Part shown: positions 48,074 through 56,848 of the stretch, in pieces | Layout of the letters: each line of letters begins with the position of its first letter | How positions within the stretch are numbered: the first letter of the stretch is position 1 | Assembly (NCBI GenBank): GCA_021108395.1 | Contig: JAIOQZ010000041.1 | Location: 1-60,687 of the forward strand | Length of the DNA: 60,687 nucleotides | Source: Candidatus Cloacimonadota bacterium | Lineage (GTDB): Bacteria; Cloacimonadota; Cloacimonadia; Cloacimonadales; JAIOQZ01 | Reading direction: 5' to 3' | The notes under the pieces: generated by a model | Told to the model about the DNA's origin: nothing | Database searches by the model: none | Seen by the model: the letters and a program-made list of their open reading frames with translations, nothing else | Position numbers and translations under genes: made by a program

Positions 48074-49441
48074 TTATTTCAGCAGTAGCATCCGCCGCGT
48101 CTCTATCTGGCCATCTACCTGCAAGCGGTAAAGATAGACACCACTGGCAACCGCCCTGCGGTTGTCGTCGAGGCCATCCCACGCCACGACGTGAGCGCCC
48201 GCCGAAAGGCTGTGGCCGACCAGGTGGCGCACCTTGCGGCCACGAACGTCGAACACAACAAGCTCTACGAAGGCTGGCGCGGCCAGGCTGAAAGCGATGT
48301 CGGTGCTGGGATTGAACGGGTTGGGTCGGTTCTGCTCGAGGTGGACGGCCGTCGGCACACCGGCATCGTCGTCAACGCCGAGATCGGCAGTGGTGAAAGT
48401 GAACGGCACCACCAGCGGCAGCGGACGCGCTTGCGGGGTGAGGTGGAATACGTACTCGAATGTGCAGGCCTGTGTCACCTGCGGAATGAGCAGATGGAAC
48501 ATGATCCATTCGCCCGATTCGAGGGTGAAGCTATAGGGGCCGGCATCGGGATTGAAGCAGCCCGCGCCACCCTGCGAATCCTCATAGCAATACATGAGGT
48601 TCATGCCGTCGGGCACGCCCGAGCTCCCCATATCAATCTGAAAATCGCCGTCTTCGCCCATGTTGACGATGCTGAAAAACTCGCCGTCATACTGGTAGTT
48701 GCCGTTCTCTTCCCAGGAAGGACCGACGACGTCGCGGTCGAACGGCACTGCCGGTTGAAGATCGTTGGCGGGAGCGGCATAGTCGGTGGCCGCCTGTAGG
48801 TAGCCCCCCTGCTCGTTGCATATGACCACCAGCAGGTGCAGCATGTCGGTGTTCCACGAGTCATCGATGATGAAGTCGCCGGAGAGCGTCTCGACGCTGC
48901 CGGGGCCGCCCAGCGTCAGCGTGTGGTGACTGACGGCGCGGGCAACGTGCGTGTGCCCGGTGGCCACGTTGTCCTCGAACAGCACCACCTGCACCGGCGT
49001 GTCGATGAGCAGGAGTTCCTCGTCATGCATGGTGAAGGCCGCTTCCCAGTCACCGGAAACGTGATCGAAGCTGGTCACCTCGACCTGCACCGGCGAAGCG
49101 TTGTAATAGTGGTTGAAAATCGGCGCTTCGTAGGCCGTGTCGCCAACAACCATCTCGTCGCGGTCAAAGACGGCCGTTGGCAGCACGGCAATGTCCAGCA
49201 TATCGTGCATGTTGCTGATGTCCGGGCTGCCGTACTCGCCGATGTAGTAGCGAACGCTGACTATCTCGCTTCTGCTGAAGTCGTCATCTACCACGTCCAG
49301 GCAGGCGTGGGCTTCATCGCAGGCCGCAGAGCCAACCTCGGTGCCAAGCTCGATAAGTGTCAGCTTGGGCCAGAAAGTCATGCTGGCGCATAACATGCCC
49401 GCCAGGGCAAGGAACAGAAAGAGAGCTAAGTGTCGTTTCAT
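48074..49441 (-). CDS. T9SS cargo with degenerate Omp28-like domain
   Basis: 455 residues beginning with a signal peptide (KRHLALFLFLALAGMLCA). The N-terminal domain (TLIELGTEVGSAACDEAHACLDVV, then VRYYIGEYGSPDI and LPTAVFDRDEMVVG) aligns by eye with the Omp28/thioredoxin fold of the neighbouring genes, but the CxxC is replaced by Cys41-x5-Cys47, so classical redox activity is unlikely or changed. The middle is beta-rich. The C-terminus (NRPNPFNPSTDIAFS, DVRGRKVRHLVGH, ASGVYLYRLQVDG, RRMLLLK) is a sorting domain. It begins 8 bases after the beta-barrel gene, so it is the last member of the dsbD operon. Confidence 0.82.
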   Translation of the reverse strand: MKRHLALFLFLALAGMLCASMTFWPKLTLIELGTEVGSAACDEAHACLDVVDDDFSRSEIVSVRYYIGEYGSPDISNMHDMLDIAVLPTAVFDRDEMVVGDTAYEAPIFNHYYNASPVQVEVTSFDHVSGDWEAAFTMHDEELLLIDTPVQVVLFEDNVATGHTHVARAVSHHTLTLGGPGSVETLSGDFIIDDSWNTDMLHLLVVICNEQGGYLQAATDYAAPANDLQPAVPFDRDVVGPSWEENGNYQYDGEFFSIVNMGEDGDFQIDMGSSGVPDGMNLMYCYEDSQGGAGCFNPDAGPYSFTLESGEWIMFHLLIPQVTQACTFEYVFHLTPQARPLPLVVPFTFTTADLGVDDDAGVPTAVHLEQNRPNPFNPSTDIAFSLAAPAFVELVVFDVRGRKVRHLVGHSLSAGAHVVAWDGLDDNRRAVASGVYLYRLQVDGQIETRRMLLLK

Positions 49442-49449
49442 GAGTCCTC

Positions 49450-50922
49450 CTAAAATGTCGTGGTCAATTCGACTTTGATTCCCTCGAACTGGCTCTGCCG
49501 GCGGCAGATGCCGTTGCGACAGACCTTGCCGCCTTTTTGACGTCCACCAAATACACGCAGGCTCGTGCTGTCATCTATAGGAAGTGCAATTTCCGCGCCG
49601 AGCCAAACCGGCTGGTCGGCTAAAGCATCACCATGGCCATAGCGCATCTCGGCTGTAACGGACAGCGACACCTCGCGCCAGGCGATGTCGGCCTGCAACA
49701 GCGGCTCCCAGTGATACTCGCGGGACGCGCCATCGGTTTTGTCCTCGTGCTCCCACTGGGCCATGACAGTCATGGGAAACTGCCCCGCCACGAAGTCGGC
49801 GGCAAGCTGAGGGGTGAGTTTCTTATGCCACTTCTCGCCCGCTTCGTCACGGGTTTCAATGTGCTCGTACTCGGCTGTGAGGGTGATGGGGCCTATGTCA
49901 CTGACTGACTTGAAATAAAAATCTGCCAGGGTGTAGTTGTCATCGTGACTCCAAGCCTCGGCATAATTGACGACAACCTCGCTGTAATAATCGGGACGCC
50001 AGGTAAGCTCACCCATGAAGCCCGCCTCGTCCTCGCCCGCAAAGATGCCGCTCTCGCTCAGTGGTTCGCCGCTGTGGTTCACCGTCGGCATGTCGGACAG
50101 CGGGCTGATGGAATCGTTGCGCTGGTGAAAGTCGTCGTAGTCCTTGCAGGCGGCCAGCAGGGTGAACTTGCCGACGTAGAGCGTGGCATCGGCGTAGATG
50201 GCGGCGCCGTCACGGTCGGTTTCACCCTCTTTGGAAGCTTCGAGCATGGCGTACTCGAGATAAGCGTCGAACAGGTCGCTGGTGTAGCCCAGGCGGCTGG
50301 CGTCGATGATAACCTCGCCGTAAGTGAAGGTGGGATCGTTGAGGTCAAGCGTCTGCATCGCGATATAAGACCCGCCCAGCTTGAAACCATAGGGCAGGTT
50401 CACTTCGCCGTCGATGCCGGCGGCCGTTTCGTCGCGGGTCACGCCGTCGGGGAACTCGATGGGGCGCGCTCCGTAAAACGCCTTCGAGATACCCCTGGGG
50501 TCTGACCAGCGCAGCTTGGCGCCCTCAAGCCGTGTGTCGATGTCAAACTCGCGGTCTTCCCAGGCACGCAGCACAAGGCCACGGCCGATGGTCTCATCCA
50601 TAGTGCCGGCGTGTAGAGTAAGCGTCTTGGTATCGTAAGTCACCCAGCGTTCGTCCCAGTCATAACCAAGATCGTCTGGCGAGAGATTCTCGATTGTCGC
50701 GTCGCCCTTGTATTCGGGCAGGCGGGCAATGAAGCTCTGCCCCACCGTCACGTTGCCGTAGCGCAGGCGGAAGGTGAGTTTGTCGTAGAAATAGTTATTG
50801 AGGGAGTCCTCGGCGGCGCTGTAGGCATACTCGGCGTAGTTGAGGCCAGAGATGGAAATCTCGGCGGACACGGCGACGCCTGCTGCGGCCAGCAGAATCA
50901 GAAGCGCGAAGTACCGTTTCAT
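49450..50922 (-). CDS. probable outer-membrane beta-barrel protein (DUF6029-like)
   Basis: 490 residues with a signal peptide (KRYFALLILLAAAGVAVSA) followed by alternating amphipathic beta strands throughout (for example LTFRLRYGNVTVGQSFIARL, DAYLEYAMLEASKEG, PITLTAEYEHIETRD) and a C-terminal Phe after IKVELTTTF, the classic barrel-insertion signature. The motif TMDETIGRGLVLRAWEDREFDIDTRLEG resembles DUF6029 outer-membrane proteins of Bacteroidota. Near the end CRNGICRRQ could form a disulfide. Start overlaps the tlpA stop (TAATG), so it is translationally coupled to a thiol reductase. It may be the outer-membrane partner of the redox proteins; substrate unknown. Confidence 0.75.
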   Translation of the reverse strand: MKRYFALLILLAAAGVAVSAEISISGLNYAEYAYSAAEDSLNNYFYDKLTFRLRYGNVTVGQSFIARLPEYKGDATIENLSPDDLGYDWDERWVTYDTKTLTLHAGTMDETIGRGLVLRAWEDREFDIDTRLEGAKLRWSDPRGISKAFYGARPIEFPDGVTRDETAAGIDGEVNLPYGFKLGGSYIAMQTLDLNDPTFTYGEVIIDASRLGYTSDLFDAYLEYAMLEASKEGETDRDGAAIYADATLYVGKFTLLAACKDYDDFHQRNDSISPLSDMPTVNHSGEPLSESGIFAGEDEAGFMGELTWRPDYYSEVVVNYAEAWSHDDNYTLADFYFKSVSDIGPITLTAEYEHIETRDEAGEKWHKKLTPQLAADFVAGQFPMTVMAQWEHEDKTDGASREYHWEPLLQADIAWREVSLSVTAEMRYGHGDALADQPVWLGAEIALPIDDSTSLRVFGGRQKGGKVCRNGICRRQSQFEGIKVELTTTF

Positions 50923-51407
50923 TATTCTTCACCACCCGCCAGCACGAGCTTTATCTGCTCTTCTATCTTTTCTTCGTCGCCCTTGCGGTAGCCCTCGTGC
51001 GACCACACCACCTCGCCCTCGGCGCTCAGGATGTAAGTGCTGGGCGGGTTGGTGGCGTTCATGCTCTCATAGACGGTCTTTTCGGGGTCAAGCAGCGTGA
51101 GGAAGCTGAAGCGGTTCTTCACCTCCTTGATGGCCTGCGCCTTCTTGCCCGGCTTATCAATCGAGATGCAGATGATGGTGATGCCTTCGTAGGCGTCTTG
51201 CAGTTCCGAGAGCCTGGGCATCTCCTTCTTGCAGTTGACGCACCAGGTGGCCCAGAAGTTGATGAGCACGGGGCCTTCGGCGAGGAGGTCGGAGAGCGTC
51301 ACCTGGTTGCCGTCGATGTCTTCGAGCGAGAAGTCGGCAATCGGTTCGGCGGCGAGAATCGTCACGGCAAACAGCATGGCCAGCGTTACTACAAGAGTCG
51401 CTTTCAT
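50922..51407 (-). CDS. TlpA/ResA-like periplasmic thiol-disulfide oxidoreductase
   Basis: ATG 51407 behind AGGAG gives a 161-residue protein with signal peptide (KATLVVTLAMLFAVTILAA) and a thioredoxin fold with WCVNC (Cys56, Cys59), INFWATW, and NPPSTYIL as the cis-Pro loop. TlpA/ResA proteins reduce periplasmic disulfides using electrons from DsbD/CcdA, which is encoded two genes upstream. It starts 10 bases after the Omp28-like lipoprotein stop and overlaps the following beta-barrel gene. Confidence 0.93.
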   Translation of the reverse strand: MKATLVVTLAMLFAVTILAAEPIADFSLEDIDGNQVTLSDLLAEGPVLINFWATWCVNCKKEMPRLSELQDAYEGITIICISIDKPGKKAQAIKEVKNRFSFLTLLDPEKTVYESMNATNPPSTYILSAEGEVVWSHEGYRKGDEEKIEEQIKLVLAGGEE

Positions 51408-51417
51408 CGGGAACTCC

Positions 51418-52797
51418 TTATTGTTGCTCAATCGGTATTTCGATAGCGTTATATATCTTGTTCACGGCGGGGTCATGGTCGGTGGTTACGGTTTGCAGCC
51501 ACAGATATACTATGGCGTCTGCGGGGACGCTTTCCACGCCGGTGAAGTCGAAGCTCACGGGTTGGCTCAGGTCAACACCGTCCAGCGGCAGTTGGCCTTT
51601 CATCGTTACAATCTGGTGATAGAGATTGCCATTGTTGCCGGTGGCGGATTCCTCGACCAACGCCCACTTGAGGTAGAGGTCTGTCTGCGGCAGGGCGGTG
51701 GCGATGCTGACGACGCCGCTGGGGGCTGCCTCGCCCAGCGTGTGGCTGAACCCGCTGAACTGCGCCAGCGCCTCCTGCGCACCGTAAAACTCGATCTTGT
51801 CGCGGTACGCCTGCTCCAATGCGCCCCAGGTGCCGATGAGCACGCTCTGCCCCTGAAAAACGGCGGTGGGAGCCGAACCGTTGCCATACCAGGTGTTCAG
51901 GTCGTTGTTGTCGCTATAGAACTCGTCGCCGACGTGATATTCGACGTACAACAGGCGGTCGCCGAACTCCTGCTTGAGGGTGTGCAGCGCCTCCTCGGCC
52001 TGCGGGCAATTGACGCACCAGGTGGCGGTGAACAGCTCGGCGAAGACCTTCTGGCGGGTCTCGTCCGGTTCTTCCTGCCCGTTGCCGCACAGAATGTAGC
52101 CAGCGCCCGCGATGCGCGCCCGCGAACCCAGCGTGATGTCAAGATCGACGCTGGTGTCGATAATGCCCAGCTCGAAATCGAGTGACCACGGATCACAGTC
52201 AGTCACGCTCACTGTAAGCTGGTCAGTTGCCTCTTGCATGATAGCGCCGAGCAGTGAAAGCACGTTTTGCATCGTACTGCCGTCGTGGTAGTAATCCAGC
52301 GCGAACCAATCGCCGAGGATGATGTTGGCTCCCAGTAGATAGGCTTCGACATCGGCGGCGAATCGCCCGGCGTAATCCTCGACGCTCTCATCTACCTTGT
52401 TGCCCGCGAGGATGTAACCGTCACCCTCCTCGCGCAGAACGTCAACATAGCTGCGGCGTTGCTCTGTCCTGGCCATCTCCCAGCGCAGGTCATATTGGAT
52501 GCGCACGCCGCCGGTGAATTCCTCGGAGCGTTGCAGTTCCATCTCGACGAGAGTTGCATCCACCCCTGAGAAGGGATGTAACAGCCAGATGGCCTGACCG
52601 GCGTCGAGGCCGTTGTTGTTGTAGTCGGTGGCATAGAAAGATTGAACAGCCAATGTGTCGCCTGTCTGGGCGTAGTTGAAGGCGGCAGCGCGGTAGTCGG
52701 CGAAGAACGTCTCGACCGCCGGACCGAAGGTGTTCTCGAAGCGGTTGCAAGACACCAGCGCCAGCAGCGCAAAGGAAAGCAGCAGTACTCGTTTCAT
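51418..52797 (-). CDS. Omp28-like lipoprotein with C-terminal thioredoxin-fold domain
   Basis: The start ATG 52797 is preferred to a TTG two codons upstream because AGGA is 7 bases before it. The 459-residue product has lipobox LVSC at Cys17. The first 240 residues are an unknown alpha/beta domain. From about residue 247 an Omp28/thioredoxin-like domain begins (KVFAELFTATWCVNCPQAEEALHTL) with the pair Cys261-VN-Cys264 and GSAPTAVFQG as the cis-Pro loop. Omp28-family proteins are outer-membrane lipoproteins of Bacteroidota. The neighbours dsbD (10 bases upstream) and tlpA suggest that its cysteines are kept reduced by DsbD. Confidence 0.85.
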   Translation of the reverse strand: MKRVLLLSFALLALVSCNRFENTFGPAVETFFADYRAAAFNYAQTGDTLAVQSFYATDYNNNGLDAGQAIWLLHPFSGVDATLVEMELQRSEEFTGGVRIQYDLRWEMARTEQRRSYVDVLREEGDGYILAGNKVDESVEDYAGRFAADVEAYLLGANIILGDWFALDYYHDGSTMQNVLSLLGAIMQEATDQLTVSVTDCDPWSLDFELGIIDTSVDLDITLGSRARIAGAGYILCGNGQEEPDETRQKVFAELFTATWCVNCPQAEEALHTLKQEFGDRLLYVEYHVGDEFYSDNNDLNTWYGNGSAPTAVFQGQSVLIGTWGALEQAYRDKIEFYGAQEALAQFSGFSHTLGEAAPSGVVSIATALPQTDLYLKWALVEESATGNNGNLYHQIVTMKGQLPLDGVDLSQPVSFDFTGVESVPADAIVYLWLQTVTTDHDPAVNKIYNAIEIPIEQQ

Positions 52798-52807
52798 AGT
52801 CAAATCC

Positions 52808-54568
52808 TTACTTCAAAGGTTCGAGAGCGGCATGAATGTCGCCCTTCGTCAATATCTCGCTGAACACGAACGGTTCGCTCTGCCCGGGGTAATACAAGAG
52901 GTATAACGGAACGCCGGCGCGATCGTAACGCTTCAGCCACTCGGCGATGACGGGATCCTTGCGGGTGTTGTCGGCCTTCACCATCTCGACGCCATGCTCG
53001 CTTAAGGCATTTTCGATATCGTCGGTGAACAGCACCGCCGTTTCGTTGGTTTTGCAGGTGAGACACCACTCGGCGCCGAAATCGACGAAGACGGCCTTGC
53101 CATCATCTCGATGCTGCTGCACCAGCTCTGGACTGAACTCCTGCCATCCCTGGGGGATGTGGCCGGCATCGGTGTTTTCATCGAAGCGCAGCAACCAGAA
53201 AGCAGAGCCGACGATGACCCCTATGGCCACCAGCAGGGCAATCCACTGTTGCACCTTGCCGTGATGCGGCCTGGCGAAGCGGCCGTATATCCACGCGGCC
53301 ATGCTGAGGAACAGCATGAACCACAGTACGCGCAGGAAGTTGGCCCCGCCCAGCAGCGCATAGGCGATGGTGAGCAGCCACAGCGCCGTGCCCAGCAGCA
53401 AAAAGGCCATCGCCTCGCGGAAGACGTTCATCCACTCGCCCGGCTTGGGTAGCTTCTGAATGACCCCAGGCCAGAATGCCAGCAGAATGAACGGCAGGGC
53501 CAGCCCCAGCCCGATGAGCAGAAAGAACGGCAGAATGACGCCCGGCGGCTGCGTGAAGGCGAACCCCAGCGCCGGCGCCAGCAGTGGCGCAGTGCATGGC
53601 GTGGCCAGCAACACCGCAAACACTCCGCTGAAGAAAGAACCGGAGTGCCCGCCCTTGCTGCTCGCCTTGTTGGCCATCGACATGCCGGGAGCCGAAATGA
53701 TGAAGACATCGAACAGCGAGAGCGAAAAGACGAAGATGAGTGATGAGAAGGCGATGACGAAGGTCGCGTTCTGCATCTGGAAGCCCCAGCCGGCGCCGAT
53801 GCCCATGCTCTTGAGGGTGATGACAACGCCCGCCATGAGGGCGAACGAGACCAGGATGCCGCCTGTGTAGGCAAAGCTGCCCTTCATTATTTCGCGGCGG
53901 TCGTGCTGCGACTGGCTCACCAGGTGCATCGCCTTGATGGACAGCACCGGCAGTACGCACGGCATGATGTTGAGGATAACGCCGCCGACAAACGCCATCA
54001 GCAGGTACTTGATGATATTCCACACTTTTGAACCGCCGCCGGAGTCGCCACCAATGCTGCCATAGCCGTCAGCAGACCTCTCCAGCAAGAACATGGCGGT
54101 ATTTAACGCTTCCTCAACGCTACCGCCAGAGCCGCCGCCGGTGACATCGACCGTGGCCGTGTGAACGGCTTCGTCTGGCGGGAAACACGTGGCTTCCTCG
54201 CAAATCTGCCAGGCCACAGTGACTGGAATCTCGTGAGTCCCGGCTTGCACAGTGGACGCCACCGTGAAGGGAAGCGTCAGCGTGAAGTCGTGGTGATAAA
54301 CCTCGAAGCCCCATTCGTCCACCTCGGCTTCGGGGTAAACCGCAGGCCCGAACACGATGCCCTCGGGGGCGTCAACCTCGACGTAGAGGTAATCTTCCTG
54401 TTTCTGCATGTGCATACCCGCCGGAACGCTGTATAGCACATGCAAAACGCCCTCACCGCCCGCCTCGACGCCAGAGGGCTCAACGGTGATGGTGATGCTC
54501 GGCGACTGAGCCGACAGGCCCAGCGCCAGCATCGCAAAGAAAAGGACAAGTATGACGTTCTGCCTCAC
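52808..54568 (-). CDS. dsbD: thiol:disulfide interchange protein DsbD
   Basis: GTG 54568 is taken as start because GGAGG lies 6 bases before it; an ATG seven codons upstream lacks a site. The 586-residue protein is a full three-part DsbD: signal peptide, N-terminal immunoglobulin-like domain with the pair CEEATC, a polytopic membrane domain with the two essential cysteines in NIMPCVLPVLSIKAM and LLATPCTAPLLAPA, and a C-terminal thioredoxin domain with WCLTC (Cys502, Cys505). It carries electrons from cytoplasmic thioredoxin across the inner membrane. It heads a five-gene minus-strand operon of thioredoxin-like exported proteins. Confidence 0.95.
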   Translation of the reverse strand: MRQNVILVLFFAMLALGLSAQSPSITITVEPSGVEAGGEGVLHVLYSVPAGMHMQKQEDYLYVEVDAPEGIVFGPAVYPEAEVDEWGFEVYHHDFTLTLPFTVASTVQAGTHEIPVTVAWQICEEATCFPPDEAVHTATVDVTGGGSGGSVEEALNTAMFLLERSADGYGSIGGDSGGGSKVWNIIKYLLMAFVGGVILNIMPCVLPVLSIKAMHLVSQSQHDRREIMKGSFAYTGGILVSFALMAGVVITLKSMGIGAGWGFQMQNATFVIAFSSLIFVFSLSLFDVFIISAPGMSMANKASSKGGHSGSFFSGVFAVLLATPCTAPLLAPALGFAFTQPPGVILPFFLLIGLGLALPFILLAFWPGVIQKLPKPGEWMNVFREAMAFLLLGTALWLLTIAYALLGGANFLRVLWFMLFLSMAAWIYGRFARPHHGKVQQWIALLVAIGVIVGSAFWLLRFDENTDAGHIPQGWQEFSPELVQQHRDDGKAVFVDFGAEWCLTCKTNETAVLFTDDIENALSEHGVEMVKADNTRKDPVIAEWLKRYDRAGVPLYLLYYPGQSEPFVFSEILTKGDIHAALEPLK

Positions 54569-54786
54569 TGTAAACCTCCGCATATACAACTATACATCTT
54601 GTTAACACCATCAACTGTTATGATTATGAAAGAATTCAAGCTCCACGCCCTTCTGATACCCTTGGTCACTGCTTCGTCGTATTTTCAGATCGAAGAGCCT
54701 GTCTCCGCAGAAAAAACGCTTGCGTGTTTAACACGTTACGGCTAAATGTACAATCAACGATGTGTACTTTGCAAGAAGGAGACCAG
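54569..54786. promoter_or_regulatory. divergent promoter region with 13-base palindrome
   Basis: This 218-base gap separates dsbD from the debranching-enzyme gene. A perfect palindrome CGTGTT-T-AACACG lies at 54723-54735 and may bind a dimeric regulator. No clear sigma-70 pair is evident; TTGCGT (54720-54725) with TAAATG 17 bases on is weak. A ribosome site AAGGAG lies before ATG 54787. Confidence 0.35.
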
Positions 54787-56847
54787 ATGTCAAACTATTT
54801 CATGGAGACGCAGCACCACGAGTGGATACAGACAAACCGCGTCGGCGGATACACCCTGGGCACGGGCAATCTGGTCAACCAGCGCAAGTACCACGGACTG
54901 CTGATTGGCGGCTATGAGAATTTCGAGCGGCGGCACCTGCTGGCCAGCCTTGAAGAAAGGCTCGAATGGCGGGGCGAGGAGATGTATCTGGACAGCAACA
55001 ACTACGCCCACTGCATCTATCCCGAAGGCTTTCTGCACCTGGTAAAGAGCTGGCTGCGGCCCTGGCCGACATTGCTCTACAGCTCCTTCCCGCACAACGA
55101 CGCCATTCTGGTGAAGAAGGAGATTATGCTGCACCGCGAAGCCAACATAGTGCTGGTGCGCTACGAGAACATGGGCCACCACCTGCTACACTTTCACCTG
55201 CGTCCCAAAGTCACCCTGCGCAACCATCATCAGGTCAACCCGCCGGGAACCTGGGACGAAGAGAAGCTGGCCGTCATCAATGGGCTGGCAGGCCCCGGAA
55301 GCTGCCACATCATGCGGCCGAGCAACCGCATCAAGCTCTACGGCTATGCGCTCGACGGCACGTTCGACTACGAAACCATCATCTACCGCAATGTGTTCTA
55401 TCCGTGGGAAGTGAGCCGCGGCTATGACGGCCACTGCGATATGATCGCGCCGGTGCGGCTGGACTTCGTACTGCCGGTGGGCGCTGTCAACTATGTGCTC
55501 TTCAGCGATGCGCCCGTCGATGACCTCGACAGCGTTATACAAACGATTCAAGAACAGTATGCCGCCAGGCCAAAACCAATCGACTACCCGACCGGCAGTG
55601 GCGAAGGCGAGTCGATCATCGCCCTGCTCGACTACGATGGGCACGACCTCTACTCATACGACGACTACCTGCGCGTGCTCGCCGACAGCCTGCGCGACTT
55701 CTTCACCCGCGACGACATGATTGCCGGCTACCCCTGGTTTGGCGTGTGGGGCCGCGACACCATGTTCTCGCTCGGCGCCCTGTTCGACATCCCGAATGGC
55801 CACGATCTGGCCTGGAACATCCTCACCAAATACGCCTCGCACCTCAACCGCGGCCTCATCCCCAATGTCTTCCGCGAGCATGTGGCCGAGGGCAACTTCG
55901 ACTCGCTCGACGCCACGCTGTGGTTCGTGCTGCTGCTATACAAGGGCGCAAAAGAGATGGCCCGACACGAGCGCACTCAGAAGGCGCAAAGCGCCCACTG
56001 GCGCAAAGCGATAACCACCACCCGCGCCGTGCTGCGGGGCATTCGCGCCGAGCGTGAACGCTTTTGCCTGCGCGCCGACGGCCTGCTCGAACTGCAACCG
56101 CACTTCGCCCACGCCACCTGGATGGACGCCCGCATCGAGGATGTGCCCCTCACCCCACGCGACGGCGCCCCCGTCGAGGTGAACGCGCTGTGGTACAACG
56201 CGCTGTGCTTTTACGAAAAAATGATCGAGAAGCATAACGAGGCAGCACCGGCAGGCAAGCGCATCGAGGCCGAGAAGTACGTCGTCAAACTGAAAGCGCA
56301 GGTGAAGGATTCCTTCGGCAAGTTCATCGTCGATGATTACCTCGCCGACCGCCTCGTGGGTGACGAACCCGACCGTTCGATTCGCCCCAACGCGCTCATC
56401 GCCTGCTCGCTGCCGTTCGAGATAGTCAGCCACAAGACGATGCGCACCGTGCTGCACCGTGTCGAGCGCGAACTGCTCACTCCTTACGGCATCCGCACCC
56501 TCGCCCCCTCCGACTACCGCTTCAAGAAGAAATACTTCGGCTCGCAGGTGGAGCGCGACAAGGCCTACCACCAGGGCAGCGTGTGGGCATGGCTGCTAAG
56601 CCCCTATGCCACCCTGTGGCGCAAGGTGCATGGCGATAATGCCCCGAACACCTGGGAAACGCTTTCGCGGGTCATCTGCAAGTTCCGCAACGGCTACCGC
56701 AAAGGGCACATCGCCAGCGTGGCCGAGGTGTGGGACGGCGACAGGCCGCACTTCCCCAAGGGCTGCCCGGCGCAGGCCTGGAGCGTGGCCGCCATCTACC
56801 ACATCGAGCGAATGCTGCAATCCTGCCGCCCCGCAGAGGTGGACTGA
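54787..56847 (+). CDS. glycogen debranching enzyme-like amylo-alpha-1,6-glucosidase
   Basis: The ATG 54787 is preferred because AGGAG precedes it. The 686-residue product has the bacterial GDE N-terminal domain (residues 1-270: EWIQTNRVGGYTLGTGNLVNQRKYHGLLI, a typical substrate-fold start) and the C-terminal (alpha/alpha)6 GH-type glucosidase domain (from about 300: GYPWFGVWGRDTMFSLGALF, ATWMDAR, GAPVEVNALWYNAL, GSVWAWLLSPYATLW). The acidic residues in WGRD and TWMDAR are the likely catalytic and binding carboxylates. It removes alpha-1,6 branches from glycogen or a related glucan. The next gene follows after one base, so the pair is co-translated. Confidence 0.92.
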   Translation: MSNYFMETQHHEWIQTNRVGGYTLGTGNLVNQRKYHGLLIGGYENFERRHLLASLEERLEWRGEEMYLDSNNYAHCIYPEGFLHLVKSWLRPWPTLLYSSFPHNDAILVKKEIMLHREANIVLVRYENMGHHLLHFHLRPKVTLRNHHQVNPPGTWDEEKLAVINGLAGPGSCHIMRPSNRIKLYGYALDGTFDYETIIYRNVFYPWEVSRGYDGHCDMIAPVRLDFVLPVGAVNYVLFSDAPVDDLDSVIQTIQEQYAARPKPIDYPTGSGEGESIIALLDYDGHDLYSYDDYLRVLADSLRDFFTRDDMIAGYPWFGVWGRDTMFSLGALFDIPNGHDLAWNILTKYASHLNRGLIPNVFREHVAEGNFDSLDATLWFVLLLYKGAKEMARHERTQKAQSAHWRKAITTTRAVLRGIRAERERFCLRADGLLELQPHFAHATWMDARIEDVPLTPRDGAPVEVNALWYNALCFYEKMIEKHNEAAPAGKRIEAEKYVVKLKAQVKDSFGKFIVDDYLADRLVGDEPDRSIRPNALIACSLPFEIVSHKTMRTVLHRVERELLTPYGIRTLAPSDYRFKKKYFGSQVERDKAYHQGSVWAWLLSPYATLWRKVHGDNAPNTWETLSRVICKFRNGYRKGHIASVAEVWDGDRPHFPKGCPAQAWSVAAIYHIERMLQSCRPAEVD

Positions 56848-56848
56848 G

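Noticed and set aside
56606-56848. N-terminal extension of the GT4 enzyme
   Set aside because: It re-reads the debranching-enzyme gene in another frame and is rich in Arg/Ser/Pro; the ATG at 56849 matches the family start.
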